Below, one piece after another: positions 20,103-30,428 of a stretch of DNA of 64,000 nt (positions within the stretch are counted from its first letter, which is position 1; every line of letters starts with the position of its first letter). Both the position numbers and the translations under genes were made by a program. The notes beneath the pieces were generated by a model. It made no database searches. It saw only the letters and a program-made list of their open reading frames with translations, and was not told the origin of the DNA. This stretch comes from Phaeodactylum tricornutum CCAP 1055/1. Lineage: Eukaryota > Bacillariophyta > Bacillariophyceae > Surirellales > Neidiaceae. The stretch is taken from positions 1,097,766-1,161,765 of the forward strand of contig NC_011670.1 of assembly GCF_000150955.2 (NCBI RefSeq), written 5' to 3'.

Positions 20103-21388
20103 ATGCAGGAAGAACAATTCGTCCCACTCAATGATTTGCGGAAATTCAAGCGTACGGCGTCGGCCAGTTCCAATGAAATTGAGCTCGAAGCCGACGGCAT
20201 GGAAGACACATTGGAATACCGTCTACAAGCTGTGGACGCTTCGGGTTCCAAGAAGATCTCTCTTTGGCACGATGTCAGCCTCATTCATCTCGACCAGGAG
20301 ACAAGAGAAGAGACACAGTACCTCAATTTTGTCTGCGAAATTCCCAAGTTCACACGGTATGTTGGATGATTGGCATCGCCTGCTAAACACAATGACGACC
20401 TTCCACTGTACTTGAACTCACCGTACGCCTCCTCGCCGTCTCTAGTAAAAAGTATGAAATCGCCACGGATGAACCTGGCAATCCCATTAAACAAGATGAA
20501 AAGAAAGGGACTCTTCGCGAGGTAGGTTTCTATTGCTCTCTATCGGATTCGCTAGCGCGTGTCCACAGATTCGCATACGAGGATCACTAATTATGTTGTA
20601 TGTTGACATCGACCCATACTAACCACCAATTTCACATGGTTATGTATTTCTTGTACCGGACAGTTCAAAAAGGGCGACATCTTTTTCAACTATGGGTGCT
20701 TCCCCCAAACCTGGGAAGACCCAACGTTTATTCACCCAGATGCGGAAGGTTGCCGAGGTGACAACGACCCGTTGGACGTATGCGAAATCGGCGCCCGCAT
20801 CGTCCGTCCCGGCGTAAGTTTATGGAACACACTTTACTGCATGAATTCATTCACCGAGTGACGAATTATATGTTTGTGCCTGTGCCTATATCTCACGCAT
20901 ATGTGCTCTGAACTTTGCATGTGCAGGGTGTCCGTCCGGTCAAGGTGCTGGGCGTCTTGTGCATGATCGACGAAGGGGAATGCGATTGGAAGGTTGTAGT
21001 TGTTGACGCGGACGACAAATGGGCTCCGTTCCTCAACGACATCAACGACGTCGAAGAACAGCTTCCTGGCCTGTTGGACGCAATTCGAGAATGGTACCGT
21101 ACGTACAAAATTCCCGACGGCAAACCGCCGAACGTGTTCGGTTTGGACGAAAAGTTCATGGGCAAGGCCTACGCTCTGGAGATAATTCAAGAATGCCATC
21201 ACTCGTGGGAAGAACTTCTGGCAGGAGAGAAGGAACGCCTTTTGGAAGATCACGGAGACGAAGTCAAGGATCTGGTTCGGAATCTTTCCCGGAACTCGCT
21301 CTTTACGCTTGGTCTTAACTTGGACGAGCATGCGGAAACTCGTACCGAAGACTTTGGGGAGATCGAAAGTGGTGCTCTTTTCTTTTAA
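20103..21388 (+). CDS. PPA: soluble inorganic pyrophosphatase (family I)
   Basis: Four exons: 20103-20356, 20446-20521, 20664-20813 and 20927-21388, with introns of 89, 142 and 113 nt; 313 aa. Hallmarks of family I enzymes are present: [27 protein letters not shown], and the Mg2+-binding signature [12 protein letters not shown] with its three Asp residues, then [16 protein letters not shown] and the DIEE-like [11 protein letters not shown] region. The enzyme hydrolyses PPi to two phosphates and pulls biosynthetic reactions forward. Length fits the eukaryotic (yeast/animal-like) type rather than the ~175-residue bacterial one. The start gives no evident signal peptide, so a cytosolic or nuclear form is likely; an upstream targeting exon cannot be excluded. 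Confidence 0.93.
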
Positions 21389-21785
21389 AGCGGGTGAGGC
21401 CCATCTGTCGGCGACAATTCTGTGCATGCCTTGTCACAGTGCCATCTCTCCGGCATGGAAAGAACCCCGTGCTTTTTCGTGCTTACCGCTGCGAAGCCGG
21501 AGTTGACGACTCTCTGTGGTCAAAACAGTCTGCAATAGTTCATTATTCCGTGGTGTTCACATCGCGCGGCCACTATTATAATAAAAACATGCAAATCATA
21601 CAATTAACCATACCGTAGCTATGTACCGTTGTTGTATTCATGGAATATGGAAACCGCCAGCAGAGAAAGTCGACATTGTACGCTGGTATCGTTGCTGTTT
21701 GGCTTACGTTTTGTCTATTAATCATTGTCCCCAACGACGTCAAGGAAAACTGGGTGCACATGCTTGGGCAACCAAAAGCAGAGCT
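21389..21785. other. intergenic between convergent PPase and ALB3
   Basis: About 400 bp of 3' flanking DNA shared by two convergent genes. Small ORFs only; no structure recognised. Confidence 0.5.
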
Positions 21786-23155
21786 CTAGTTCTTCTTTCG
21801 CTTTTTCTTGCCACCACGTTTCTTCGATGAGTTGTCCTCACTGGTGCCACCACCCGTTTTCTCCTCGACGATTTCTGCATCAATAGCGGTCAGGGGTTTG
21901 ACTCCGTCCGATGCCGCGCTGGAAGAGCCTGACGCATCACCAAAGCCTGCCGGCTTATCACGCGGCGGAGAAAAGATTGTGTCGGCCTGGTTGGCTCGGG
22001 GAGGGGCACTCGCCGTAGCGGTACCACTGGGTGTCACCGTCTCCACACTCATGCTGTTTCGAATAATTAAGGAAGTACCGGTCGTGATAATATTGTTGAT
22101 GACCCAATATACGGAAAGAGCGGCAGGGACGCTGAGGGAGAACCAACCAATCATGATGGGCAAGACCTTGAGAATAGCGTTGCTCTGCTGTTGAGCGGGG
22201 TCGTCCGTTTTAGGCTGCATAAGTTCCATAGAGAGATACTGAGAGATTACTAAAAAGACAGGAAGAATTAGAAAGGCGATGGTGTCTGGCCATCCCAAAG
22301 AAGGGACCCCATCAGTCCTGTGGTACAATCAGCATTTGGGCAGGCAAAAGTGAGGACGTATCCGCAATCCCAATCGTGAGCCGTGTATACGAAATTTATG
22401 TTTACGTACCATCCCTTCAAGATCCAGTCAGCCGCCGAGCCGGGCTCCGCTCCGTAGGTAGGTCCCTCCAGGTTGGGCAAAAACAAAAAGGACTCGTCCA
22501 GTTTGTTGGCCTGGGCGAGCTCGAGAACGGCACGATACAGGCCAATAAAGACGGGAATCTGGACGATACTGGGTAAACATCCAGCCAGTGGATTGATTTC
22601 GTTCGTTTGATAAAACTCGGCAATCTTTTGATTCATGACCTCGGGATTACTCTGATACTTGGCTTGAAGCTCCTTGATCGCTGGCTGCATGGCTTGCATT
22701 TTGTTGGTGCTTTCTAATTGAGTTTTGGTCAAAGGAAAAGTAACGACCTTGATCAAGATCGTCAGTAGAACAATAGCCACGCCCCACGAGTTAGTATTCA
22801 AGCCTACCGTCAACAAGAGGGAGTGGATCGCCTGCAGAAGAAGCTTGATGGGGATGGTTAAGAAACCAAACCAGCCACTGTCGCTCTCGGCCGCAACGTC
22901 TTGCGCCACGTCCGCCGTGGCGGCAACGGCATCGGCCACGGATATCGAGGAAAAGGCGTCTTGTAGTAAGCTCATTTGCTGAGGAAGATCGTGAAAGACG
23001 GAAGGATCGAGACCAAAGGACCGAGCCGTTGTTGTACCGGACGTCGAACGTGTCCAGCGAGTGGCCGCCGATGGCAGCGCCAAGGAGGAACGACTTGCGG
23101 GAGCAAAGGCTTGTGTGCCCGCCACGCAGAGGAAGAGCGGAAGAGTCAATCTCAT
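21786..23155 (-). CDS. ALB3: plastid ALB3/YidC/Oxa1-family membrane insertase
   Basis: Two exons, 23155-22410 and 22317-21786, with a 92-nt intron; 425 aa. The N-terminus is a textbook diatom plastid presequence: signal peptide MRLTLPLFLCVAGTQAFAP with the AFAP cleavage motif, then a Ser/Thr/Arg-rich transit peptide. The insertase core has five TM segments, including WGVAIVLLTILIKVVTFPLT, the PAIKELQAKYQSNPE loop, LAGCLPSIVQIPVFIGLYRA, and PIMIGWFSLSVPAALSVYW. It inserts light-harvesting and other proteins into thylakoid or inner plastid membranes. The C-terminus ends in KKRGGKKKRKKN, a basic tail. The frame continues to a TTG upstream, but the ATG at 23155 fits the signal peptide. P. tricornutum has more than one ALB3 paralogue; which one this is I cannot say. 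Confidence 0.93.
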
Positions 23156-24147
23156 GGTAGTTTTCAATTCGCTATATATGGACGGTACGAACGAAGTTGA
23201 AAGCTAGTAAAGATGGAATGCAAGAGAGAGAGAGACGCCCTCGAGAGAACGAGATTTTGGCTTCGCGGTTGGTTTCTTTGTCGTCAGTAAGAGACGCAGA
23301 CGGACGATTGGATTGGTGACACACACTGTGGTTGTCGTGGTGATGTTTTGTACGGTTCCGCGTGTTGTTTTTGTCGTAAGTGAGTGAGGGAGATCGACTT
23401 CGATTCTTTGCAAGGGGACTGACTGTGACATGACATGTGATATGTTAGTTACAGTAATAGAGAGTTTGGGAAAGCCTCGGGACTCGGTGTGTGACGTTTG
23501 ACGAGACATACCTAGTCAGTCCTTCTTCTCCCGTGCTCGATCCGGAGTTGATTGTTCGATCTTTCTCAACCGTCCATCCATCCGTTTTCGCGAATCGAAA
23601 TGGAAAAAAACCCAGCACGAACAACACACACACACAGACACAAGAGTAGACCTAAGTTTTTTGTGTTGTTTCGTTTTTCTATCTTCCACGTGGACAAATC
23701 TGACCCCGTACGTTGGGGTTGTCATCCCACCAAACAACTGTCTCTGCTTATCTCTGGATACTCTCTATGTGGACAGACAGACGGACCTTGATCCCGAAAA
23801 CACCGGAAACGATTCGTACCTACCAACAAACATTGCACTGTAATGTGTTTGTACCTCGTTTCCGACTTGACCCAAACCCCCCTCCGTGACCCTCCTCCAA
23901 CGAACATCAATAGAGACCATCTATATTTCACGGACTGGTTGCGATTGGGACTTTCTTTCGCCCTTTTTTCCACAATTGCTGGAGACGACGGCGTAACCCA
24001 CAACACAATATCCTGCCGAATAGGATTTCCTCGTTCGCTTCGATCAATCGTCCGACATATCCGACACAATTCTGCGAAATCTCTGGATTGACCGACCCGA
24101 CAACGTTTTCCCGCACCCACCAATCAATCGTCAGTCCGTAGCACAAA
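23156..24147. other. intergenic, divergent upstream region of ALB3 and Sec66-like
   Basis: Nearly 1 kb with no convincing gene. It contains short low-complexity tracts, a GA repeat near 23222-23235 and a CA repeat near 23625-23642. Several short ORFs (60-133 codons) overlap on both strands and have no domain. It should hold both promoters and long 5' UTRs. Confidence 0.5.
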
Positions 24148-25185
24148 ATGTCCACGACGGAAGAAGCAACGATTAATCCCGACGGGACCACAACGTTCGG
24201 AAATGCCGATGCGCCGCCGCTGAACGACACGGCGGGAGACGAAGGGACTGACGGTGCCGGGTTCGAGGAAACCGTCACAGAGGTGGCCAAAGGAATCGAT
24301 CCAGCCTTTCTCTTTCTCGGTGTCGTTGTGGTAATTGCCGCCCTGTACTACTATTTCGTCATTCGCAAGAAGAAGGAACAAGACCAGGACGATTTCTTTG
24401 CCAATTTGGATGGGGAAAAGGTGAGAGACCTTTGTGGTCTTCGAGGAACCCGTGTGTCTCGGCAAGGTTCCCGCATTCGAATGCTTCCCGCACAGTGGTG
24501 TCCCGCTCGTTCGTCTTTCCATGCCGTAAGCTAACATCACCCCTTTTTCGTTTTCCGTTTACAGTTCAATCTGAAACTCCCCGGCGAAGTTGACGAATAC
24601 TATGCCGTCAAGGAGAAATGTGAATCGATGGGTTGGGAGCCGGGTCAGACGGCCCAAAATCCCGCACAGGCCAGTCCAGCCCACCGCGCCTTGGCGCAAG
24701 CTTTGATGAAGCGGGCCATTGCCGACATCCCGATTGTCACGCACATCCAGAAAGAATCCTCCGGAATGAATAAGTTGTACTCGCAGAGTATGTGTTCCGT
24801 GAACCAGTGGCGGTCCTACCAGGCGGCGGAGCAGCTGGTATCGACCGAAGTGGAAGAAGTCCGGGCGGAAGCGGACGAAATTGAACCTGGCTGGTCGCAA
24901 GTCATTTGGCGACAAGCGATGCAGTACCACCAAATGCTCAAACAGAAACACGAGCAAGAAGCCAAACAAGCCGAAGAGGCGGCCGCGAAGCGCAAGGAGA
25001 TTGAGGCTAAGGTGGCCGAGGCTAGAAAGCTTCCGCAGACCCCGGAAGAAAAGGAGGCTGCTGCCGATAAGGCCGCACAGGAACTCTTGAAGGATGAAGA
25101 ACGAAATCAAGAAAGCAAAAAAGCTTTCGGAAGCTCTGGTGGGATGAAAAAAGGTTTTCTGGATTCCAAGGGTAAGAAAAAGTAA
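24148..25185 (+). CDS. SEC66: Sec66/Sec71-like subunit of the ER translocon (Sec63 complex)
   Basis: Two exons, 24148-24420 and 24565-25185, with a 144-nt intron between codons; 297 aa. A short acidic luminal N-terminus precedes one TM helix (PAFLFLGVVVVIAALYYYFV, residues ~52-71) with a basic stop-transfer RKKK. The cytosolic part contains the Sec66-type segment SVNQWRSYQAAEQLV followed by EVEEVRAEADEIEPGW and a long charged Lys/Glu/Ala-rich helix ending in GMKKGFLDSKGKKK. In yeast, Sec66/Sec71 sits with Sec62/Sec63/Sec72 and supports post-translational protein import into the ER. The single-TM plan and the EIEPGW block support this; overall divergence is high, so confidence is moderate. Confidence 0.72.
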
Positions 25186-25317
25186 CCAATCGGTCGCTCT
25201 ATTTCATGACTTTACCGGCGCAATAGCTTGTTGTACTCTGTATGTGTAGCATTGTATCTACAGAGATTTACTGTTATTAGAGACGTGGGTCGGTTTAGTG
25301 TGGGATGCACGCGTATC

Positions 25318-27021
25318 TTACAGCTCGCTTTCAAATGCGAGCCATTCCTCGGCGCCTATGGATTTGAGATGTTTTAGACTGCGGTTGATCATCCTCCGAA
25401 CCTTGTCCGGCTTGAGACCAACTGTTCGGCTTAGTTCAGCAATAGTGGGTTGACCACCTAGTTTGCTGGAGGCAACTTCCTTGAATCCGTAACGTAACAA
25501 AAGTAGTTCTACCTCCGCCGGGTCCAAGTGACGATGTAATGTCTCGATCAAGTCTTCGCGCAAAAAAATGCGATTGAGAGAATCAAAGTCGTTTCCTTCC
25601 GTTTTGCTACCAATGATCTCCATCAGAGTGTCTTTGCTGGTATCTCCGCTCATGGGTCTTTTGCTGTTCGAAAGCTTTTGATCCAGAGACTGACACCGTT
25701 GTTCCATGGCCGCAAAGCATCGATCAACCTGCAGCTTGGAAAGGCCGATTTCGGCACCGAGCTCGATTCGCGACGGTTTGCGACCCAAATCCGCTTCCAT
25801 TTCCCGTTCCACCTTGAGCAATCGTTTGTGATTCTCGTGCAAACGCTGAGGTACGGTAATGACACGCGATTGGTAGATCTGCGAACGCTTGACGGAAGCG
25901 CGGACCCAGTACATTGCGTAAGTGGAAAACTTCCAGCCCCGATCGGGTTCGAATTTTTCCGCAGCGCGAATCAACGCGATTATACCTTCTTGCATCATGT
26001 CACCGGCATTGTACTGTGCCGTCAATCCGTTGCGAATGTACGTATTCACGACACTCTGTACCATCCGCAGATTCGAAGTGACTAGCTGATTTTTGGCTTC
26101 CAGTCCTTCTTCAATGGTCTGCCGAATAGCTTCCATATTGATTTTTCCAGCCTCCGCGCACCACTCTTCGTCGGTGGGCTCTCTATCTAAACGAGATGTC
26201 AAGGTGTTGTACAATCTTTGCAACCGTATAGCTTCCTGCGTTTTTTCACCCAATTCAATTTCTTGCGCTCGCGAAATGCGGTCCTGCTGATGAATTTCGT
26301 CGGCAAATTGTACCATACTGTCGGGAACAGAAGCACTGTTTTTGTACATGGATTCACCGTTGCGTTGGCGACGAGTACTGCGGGCTTGTTCGGTGTCCAC
26401 GAATTGTTTGCCCGAATGTTGTTCCGCGAGTCGAACACCGTCGCGAAACGCGCGTTGGCGATCGGTCTCGACAGAAAAACCAGGCATGGTGGACGATCGA
26501 CTGCGACCGCTAATAGGTAGTCGGCGTGTCTTTGTGTTTCGGGATGTCGACAAGCCTTTGAATTGCACTCGATCACTGGAGGCTTTGGGAGGTTCGCGGG
26601 GAACCTCCTCGACCAGTGGCGGTACCGTGGATCGGGGATGGAAGACTGCTTCCGTATGAGAAGGGTCCACCTCACTATCGTCGGGAGAGAGCATGTACAT
26701 GCGCTCCAAATCGTAAGCGAGTTTCTGATTCTTAATGCGTTCCATGAGCAGTAAATCTGGATCCGTCATTACTTGCAGACCGACAGCGTGTGATCGGCGT
26801 GCATGCCGATGGGGGAGACCGGACTGCAAGGAAGAAGCCAGCGAAACGGAAAGGACGACCGTTGTCGCGGCAGCCGCCGATACGATCCAGCTCCCGACCA
26901 ACGTTCTTTGGCGAACACGAGAATATCGTAACTCCGAAGGTTGCGGCATATTGTAATTGGTGGGATTGGAGTGAAAACGATTGCTGGAGTCCTGCGCAAG
27001 AATCCGGATGGGATCGATCAT
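25318..27021 (-). CDS. RNA polymerase sigma-70 factor (probably plastid)
   Basis: Single exon, 567 aa from ATG 27021; ATG 26949 is an alternative that starts directly before a hydrophobic segment (GSWIVSAAAATTVVLSVSLAS), which could be the signal peptide of a plastid presequence. The sigma domains are complete: region 1.2 (DREPTDEEWCAEAGK), region 2 with NLRMVQSVVNTYIRNG, GDMMQEGIIALIRAAEKFEP and GWKFSTYAMYWVRASVKR, region 3 (PQRLHENHKRLLKVERE) and region 4 (LLLLRYG, PTIAELSRTVGLKPDKVRRM) with its helix-turn-helix. Nuclear-encoded sigma factors direct the plastid-encoded RNA polymerase to -10/-35 promoters. Plastid location is inferred from that rule; no Phe-type ASAFAP motif is clear. Confidence 0.9.
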   Translation of the reverse strand: MIDPIRILAQDSSNRFHSNPTNYNMPQPSELRYSRVRQRTLVGSWIVSAAAATTVVLSVSLASSLQSGLPHRHARRSHAVGLQVMTDPDLLLMERIKNQKLAYDLERMYMLSPDDSEVDPSHTEAVFHPRSTVPPLVEEVPREPPKASSDRVQFKGLSTSRNTKTRRLPISGRSRSSTMPGFSVETDRQRAFRDGVRLAEQHSGKQFVDTEQARSTRRQRNGESMYKNSASVPDSMVQFADEIHQQDRISRAQEIELGEKTQEAIRLQRLYNTLTSRLDREPTDEEWCAEAGKINMEAIRQTIEEGLEAKNQLVTSNLRMVQSVVNTYIRNGLTAQYNAGDMMQEGIIALIRAAEKFEPDRGWKFSTYAMYWVRASVKRSQIYQSRVITVPQRLHENHKRLLKVEREMEADLGRKPSRIELGAEIGLSKLQVDRCFAAMEQRCQSLDQKLSNSKRPMSGDTSKDTLMEIIGSKTEGNDFDSLNRIFLREDLIETLHRHLDPAEVELLLLRYGFKEVASSKLGGQPTIAELSRTVGLKPDKVRRMINRSLKHLKSIGAEEWLAFESEL

Positions 27022-27832
27022 CGTCTGCCACAATCGATCGTAACAACGAAACGACTTGTGAACCAGACGAGTATTACCGAGAAGGGGCACTGGATAGCTG
27101 TCGGTCACAATAGTAGAATGCAGCAGCAACTTTTGTCTTTGAACGTGAAAATACTTCCGGGAAGAGAGGAAGAACAAAAAAGTTGCTAGTCGTCAGCCGT
27201 GTGGTGGTGGCAGGTACGATACGACAGTGGGTGACGGTGAGCAGTAAGCAGTACAAAAAGCAGCAGGCACGGATTGCGTCAACGGCGCAGAAACCCACAA
27301 CCAACAGCGGGAGAATGCGAGGGTTAGCCTGGCCATGCCATCACATTCGGATCGGCGCGACAATTCAGAAAAAACACGTACTTGGATCATAACTCTAGTA
27401 ACTGTAACTACCATACTCTACTGTAGAGTAGTGAGAGCCTCGTGCAGATTGGCGTACGACGGGGATTTTGTGACTCACCATCAGCAGGGAGCAGTCTCGG
27501 ACATTCTCCAATCAGCTCTGTTTTCGCCAATCAAAAGAAGCCAAATGTCAATCCAATGAGCGAAACGGAAATTCCGCCCACGTCATCAAAGTCCCACACC
27601 AACGTCATTCACTTGTCATCCGTTATTGACTGTGAATAAGATGCGGAATTGATGCCAACGGGACACGGGAAATACGTTCACTGTAATCAAAGCGTTCCCA
27701 ACACGTATTACGCCAACTGCAAGGACTGACACTCTCCTACATAGTCGTCTGCTTCTGAGGAAAGCAATAATTTAGCTAACCGTTAGATATGTCTGCGCAC
27801 ACAAGTTAAGCCTGTGCTATGATAGGTTCTCA
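27022..27832. other. intergenic between sigma factor and acyl-CoA ligase
   Basis: About 810 bp holding the sigma-factor promoter and the 3' flank of the acyl-CoA ligase. The 5' part stays open in the sigma-factor frame but lacks an ATG. A small palindrome CTCTACTGTAGAG lies near 27416-27428. No gene recognised. Confidence 0.5.
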
Positions 27833-29744
27833 TCATAGGTCCGTAGCTGCCTTGACTCGATCTCGCAAAATTCGCCGCAATGTTTTACCGCTCGCTGATT
27901 TAGGAATGGCGTCTACAAATTCAATGCCGCCATCCAAACGTTTGTACGGCGCAACTCGCTCCTTGACCCACTCGTAGATAACGGTTGCGGTCGTGGCTTG
28001 TGAACCTTCATTGTTTTCTAAAACAATGTACGCACGCGGCAATTCACCAGCCGACTCGTCTTCCACCTGGATGACGGCGGTATCGTTGACCGCCTCGTGC
28101 GTCAACAATAGTGCCTCCAATTCTGCAGGAGCGACCTGGTAGCCCCGTACTTTGATAAGTTCCTTGATGCGATCGGTAATAAAGAAGAAACCTTCCTCAT
28201 CATAGTACGCTACATCGCCCGTCCGTAACCATCCCGATTCCGTCAAACACTCGGCCGTCTTTTCCGGATCGTCCAAGTAGCCCATCATGACTTGTGGTCC
28301 TTTGATGAGCAGTTCACCTGTCTGGTGCGGCCCCAGGCTGTATCCGTGCTTGTCCACAATTTTCGCGTACGTAGAAGAAACAGGTGGTCCCACACTGCCT
28401 GACTTGGTATTGAAATCCGAATTAACGGTACCAAGCGGAGATAACTCCGACATGCCCCAGGCTTGTTTGACCGTACATTGCAAACGTTTCTGAACGGCGT
28501 CTTCGGTTTCGGGACCCATGGGCGCTGCCGCACTCGAAATTACGCGAATTGATGAGCAGTCATACTGGTCAACCACCGGACTTTTGCCCAGCCCAATGAG
28601 AATGGGTGGGACGAGATGGGCTCTGGATGGTCTGTGTTGTTCCACAAGTTTGCAAAATTCCTCCAAATCAAAGCGACCTGAAGTTGTCACCAGTGTAATG
28701 CCCTTGTAGGCCGAGTATAACAGTGATGCCAAGAAGCCATAAATATGAAAGAATGGTAGCGGTGATATCACCTTTTGATCGGGAGCAAAGATAATACCTT
28801 CGACTTCATCGTACTGTAGTAGGTTGGCGACCAAGTTGCGGTGACTTAGGCAAACACCCTTGGGCAGTCCAGTCGTACCTGACGAGTAGGGCAGTAAGAA
28901 AGGATGCGTGTCTGTTTGTTTGTGCACTTGCGCAACCGTACAATGCAGAGTTTGCGGATGATTCCGCAGACTGTCCAAGTGGATTGTCCCTTCTGGAATG
29001 GCCTCGCCGTGGTCCGTGAGCACAATCACATGTTTCACAAACTTGCTTTGGCTTGCCGACTGGAGTGCCACATCCAACAGCCGGTGGTGCGTTATGAGTA
29101 CCGAACTACGGCTGCGTTCTAGAATGGTTCCGAGTTCATGTTGGGTATACAGTGGATTGATGGGTGTCAGCTTGGCTCCTGTCAAGGAAACGGCCAGTGC
29201 TGTCGGTAAATAGTCGACATGGTTTGGACAGTACAAGGCAACGCAGTCTGTCTCCTGAATATCCATATCATCCCGTAAAGCAGCAGCTAGACCTCCAATT
29301 GTTTTGTGATGATCTGCAAAGGTTCGCTGTGCTCCTGTGGTGCCGTCCACAATGGCGACCTGCTTGTCCAAATATCCGCCGTGAGGTTTCCAGCTGGTCG
29401 TCATGAATTCGTAGAGAGGAGGGTAAGGCCCATCGCGAATGGGAGGAAAAGGACTACAAACGCAACCACAAGGATTGTGTGAGATGTGCGTGCCTTTCGG
29501 CCTGCCAGACTTAATTCTCTCTATCCGGTCTCCAGTAAAATGTCTTCGCCTTCTCAAAATGCAACAAGCCTCGACTAAATGTTGTCGTCTTCCGCCTCCC
29601 TTACCTGGAGACAATGTTGAGACTGCATCGATCCGCTAATCTTTGTGTTTCGATAGAAAGGCTACGAACCAATTGGTGAGGCTGCGTTTGAAGAGGCCCG
29701 GGAAGGCAAGTGAATCGAAGCCGGCAAGAAGCTATGATTTTCAT
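27833..29744 (-). CDS. 4-coumarate-CoA-ligase-like acyl-CoA synthetase with mitochondrial-type presequence
   Basis: Two exons, 29744-29605 and 29501-27833, with a 103-nt intron; 602 aa. The main exon alone has no ATG before the adenylation domain begins. A GT donor at 29604 and AG acceptor at 29502 join it in frame to a first exon starting MKIIASCRLRFTCLPGPLQT, which is Arg-rich and lacks acid residues, as in mitochondrial presequences. ATG 29855 upstream is also in frame. ANL-superfamily motifs: LPYSSGTTGLPKGVCLSH (A3), QAWGMSELSP (A5), GWLRTGDVAYYDEEG (A7) with DRIKELIKVRGYQVAP (A8), and PKSASGKTLRRILR with the catalytic Lys (A10). It activates a carboxylic acid as acyl-AMP and then makes the CoA thioester. 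4CL-like diatom enzymes may act on fatty acids rather than on phenylpropanoids; the substrate is unknown. Confidence 0.88.
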
Positions 29745-30428
29745 GGTGAGAATAGATACTTTTTGGAGGATTCTCACAATCAATCCATTTTTGCCTTTTT
29801 TTTTCTTGACGCCTACGAATAGAGAAACGTCCACTCGCACACCATACCGCGCCATGTTGAAGATTACTATAGGCGGCGGTTCGGTAAGGTGTCAAGTCAC
29901 AAGTCACTGCAAGTCGGAATTATGTGACATCCATATGATATATGAATTATATGAACGTGTCGTATACCTTCACAATCCTATTTTTGGCTCCTGACGATGT
30001 GTTCGTGTTTAAATCAAATCAGTCATAGAAACTACGTTAGGATTTCCGGAAGACATCTTGCGCGGGGGCACGTTCTTCGGCGTTCGGTACCAGGTCCACG
30101 GGTTGCTACGAGAACGTGCCGTGCCATCCACAAGCAATGCGTGGACTTAATTCCCGTGTAACGTGAAGTGCGTGCGATGGGTGCGCGCGATCGCACGAGA
30201 AAGGATGCGCGCATGCTGGACTCGACTCGGCCAAATCCAAACAACCAACGACAGTGCTCGCATCGCCACTCGCGCGATCCGTAAAGGAACGTCGTCCCAT
30301 CGCTCCTCGCGACGACGAAAACGGCCGGCAAAAATCTTCCGGTCTCACAATCCACGCATTCGAGTCGATTCGATCGTAAAAAAGACACGTTCACCTACAC
30401 ACCTATTATATCCAATCACAGCTACATC
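29745..30428. promoter_or_regulatory. divergent upstream region of acyl-CoA ligase and SAHH
   Basis: About 680 bp between two divergent starts. The half nearer SAHH is rich in CG dinucleotides and short GCGCGATCGC-like palindromic runs (around 30180-30290), unlike the AT-rich half. Overlapping small ORFs on both strands reflect this composition and are not called. Long 5' UTR for SAHH is likely. Confidence 0.45.

Noticed and set aside
23222-23642. GA and CA microsatellites as a meaningful repeat array
   Set aside because: Short simple-sequence tracts within a promoter region; no larger structure.
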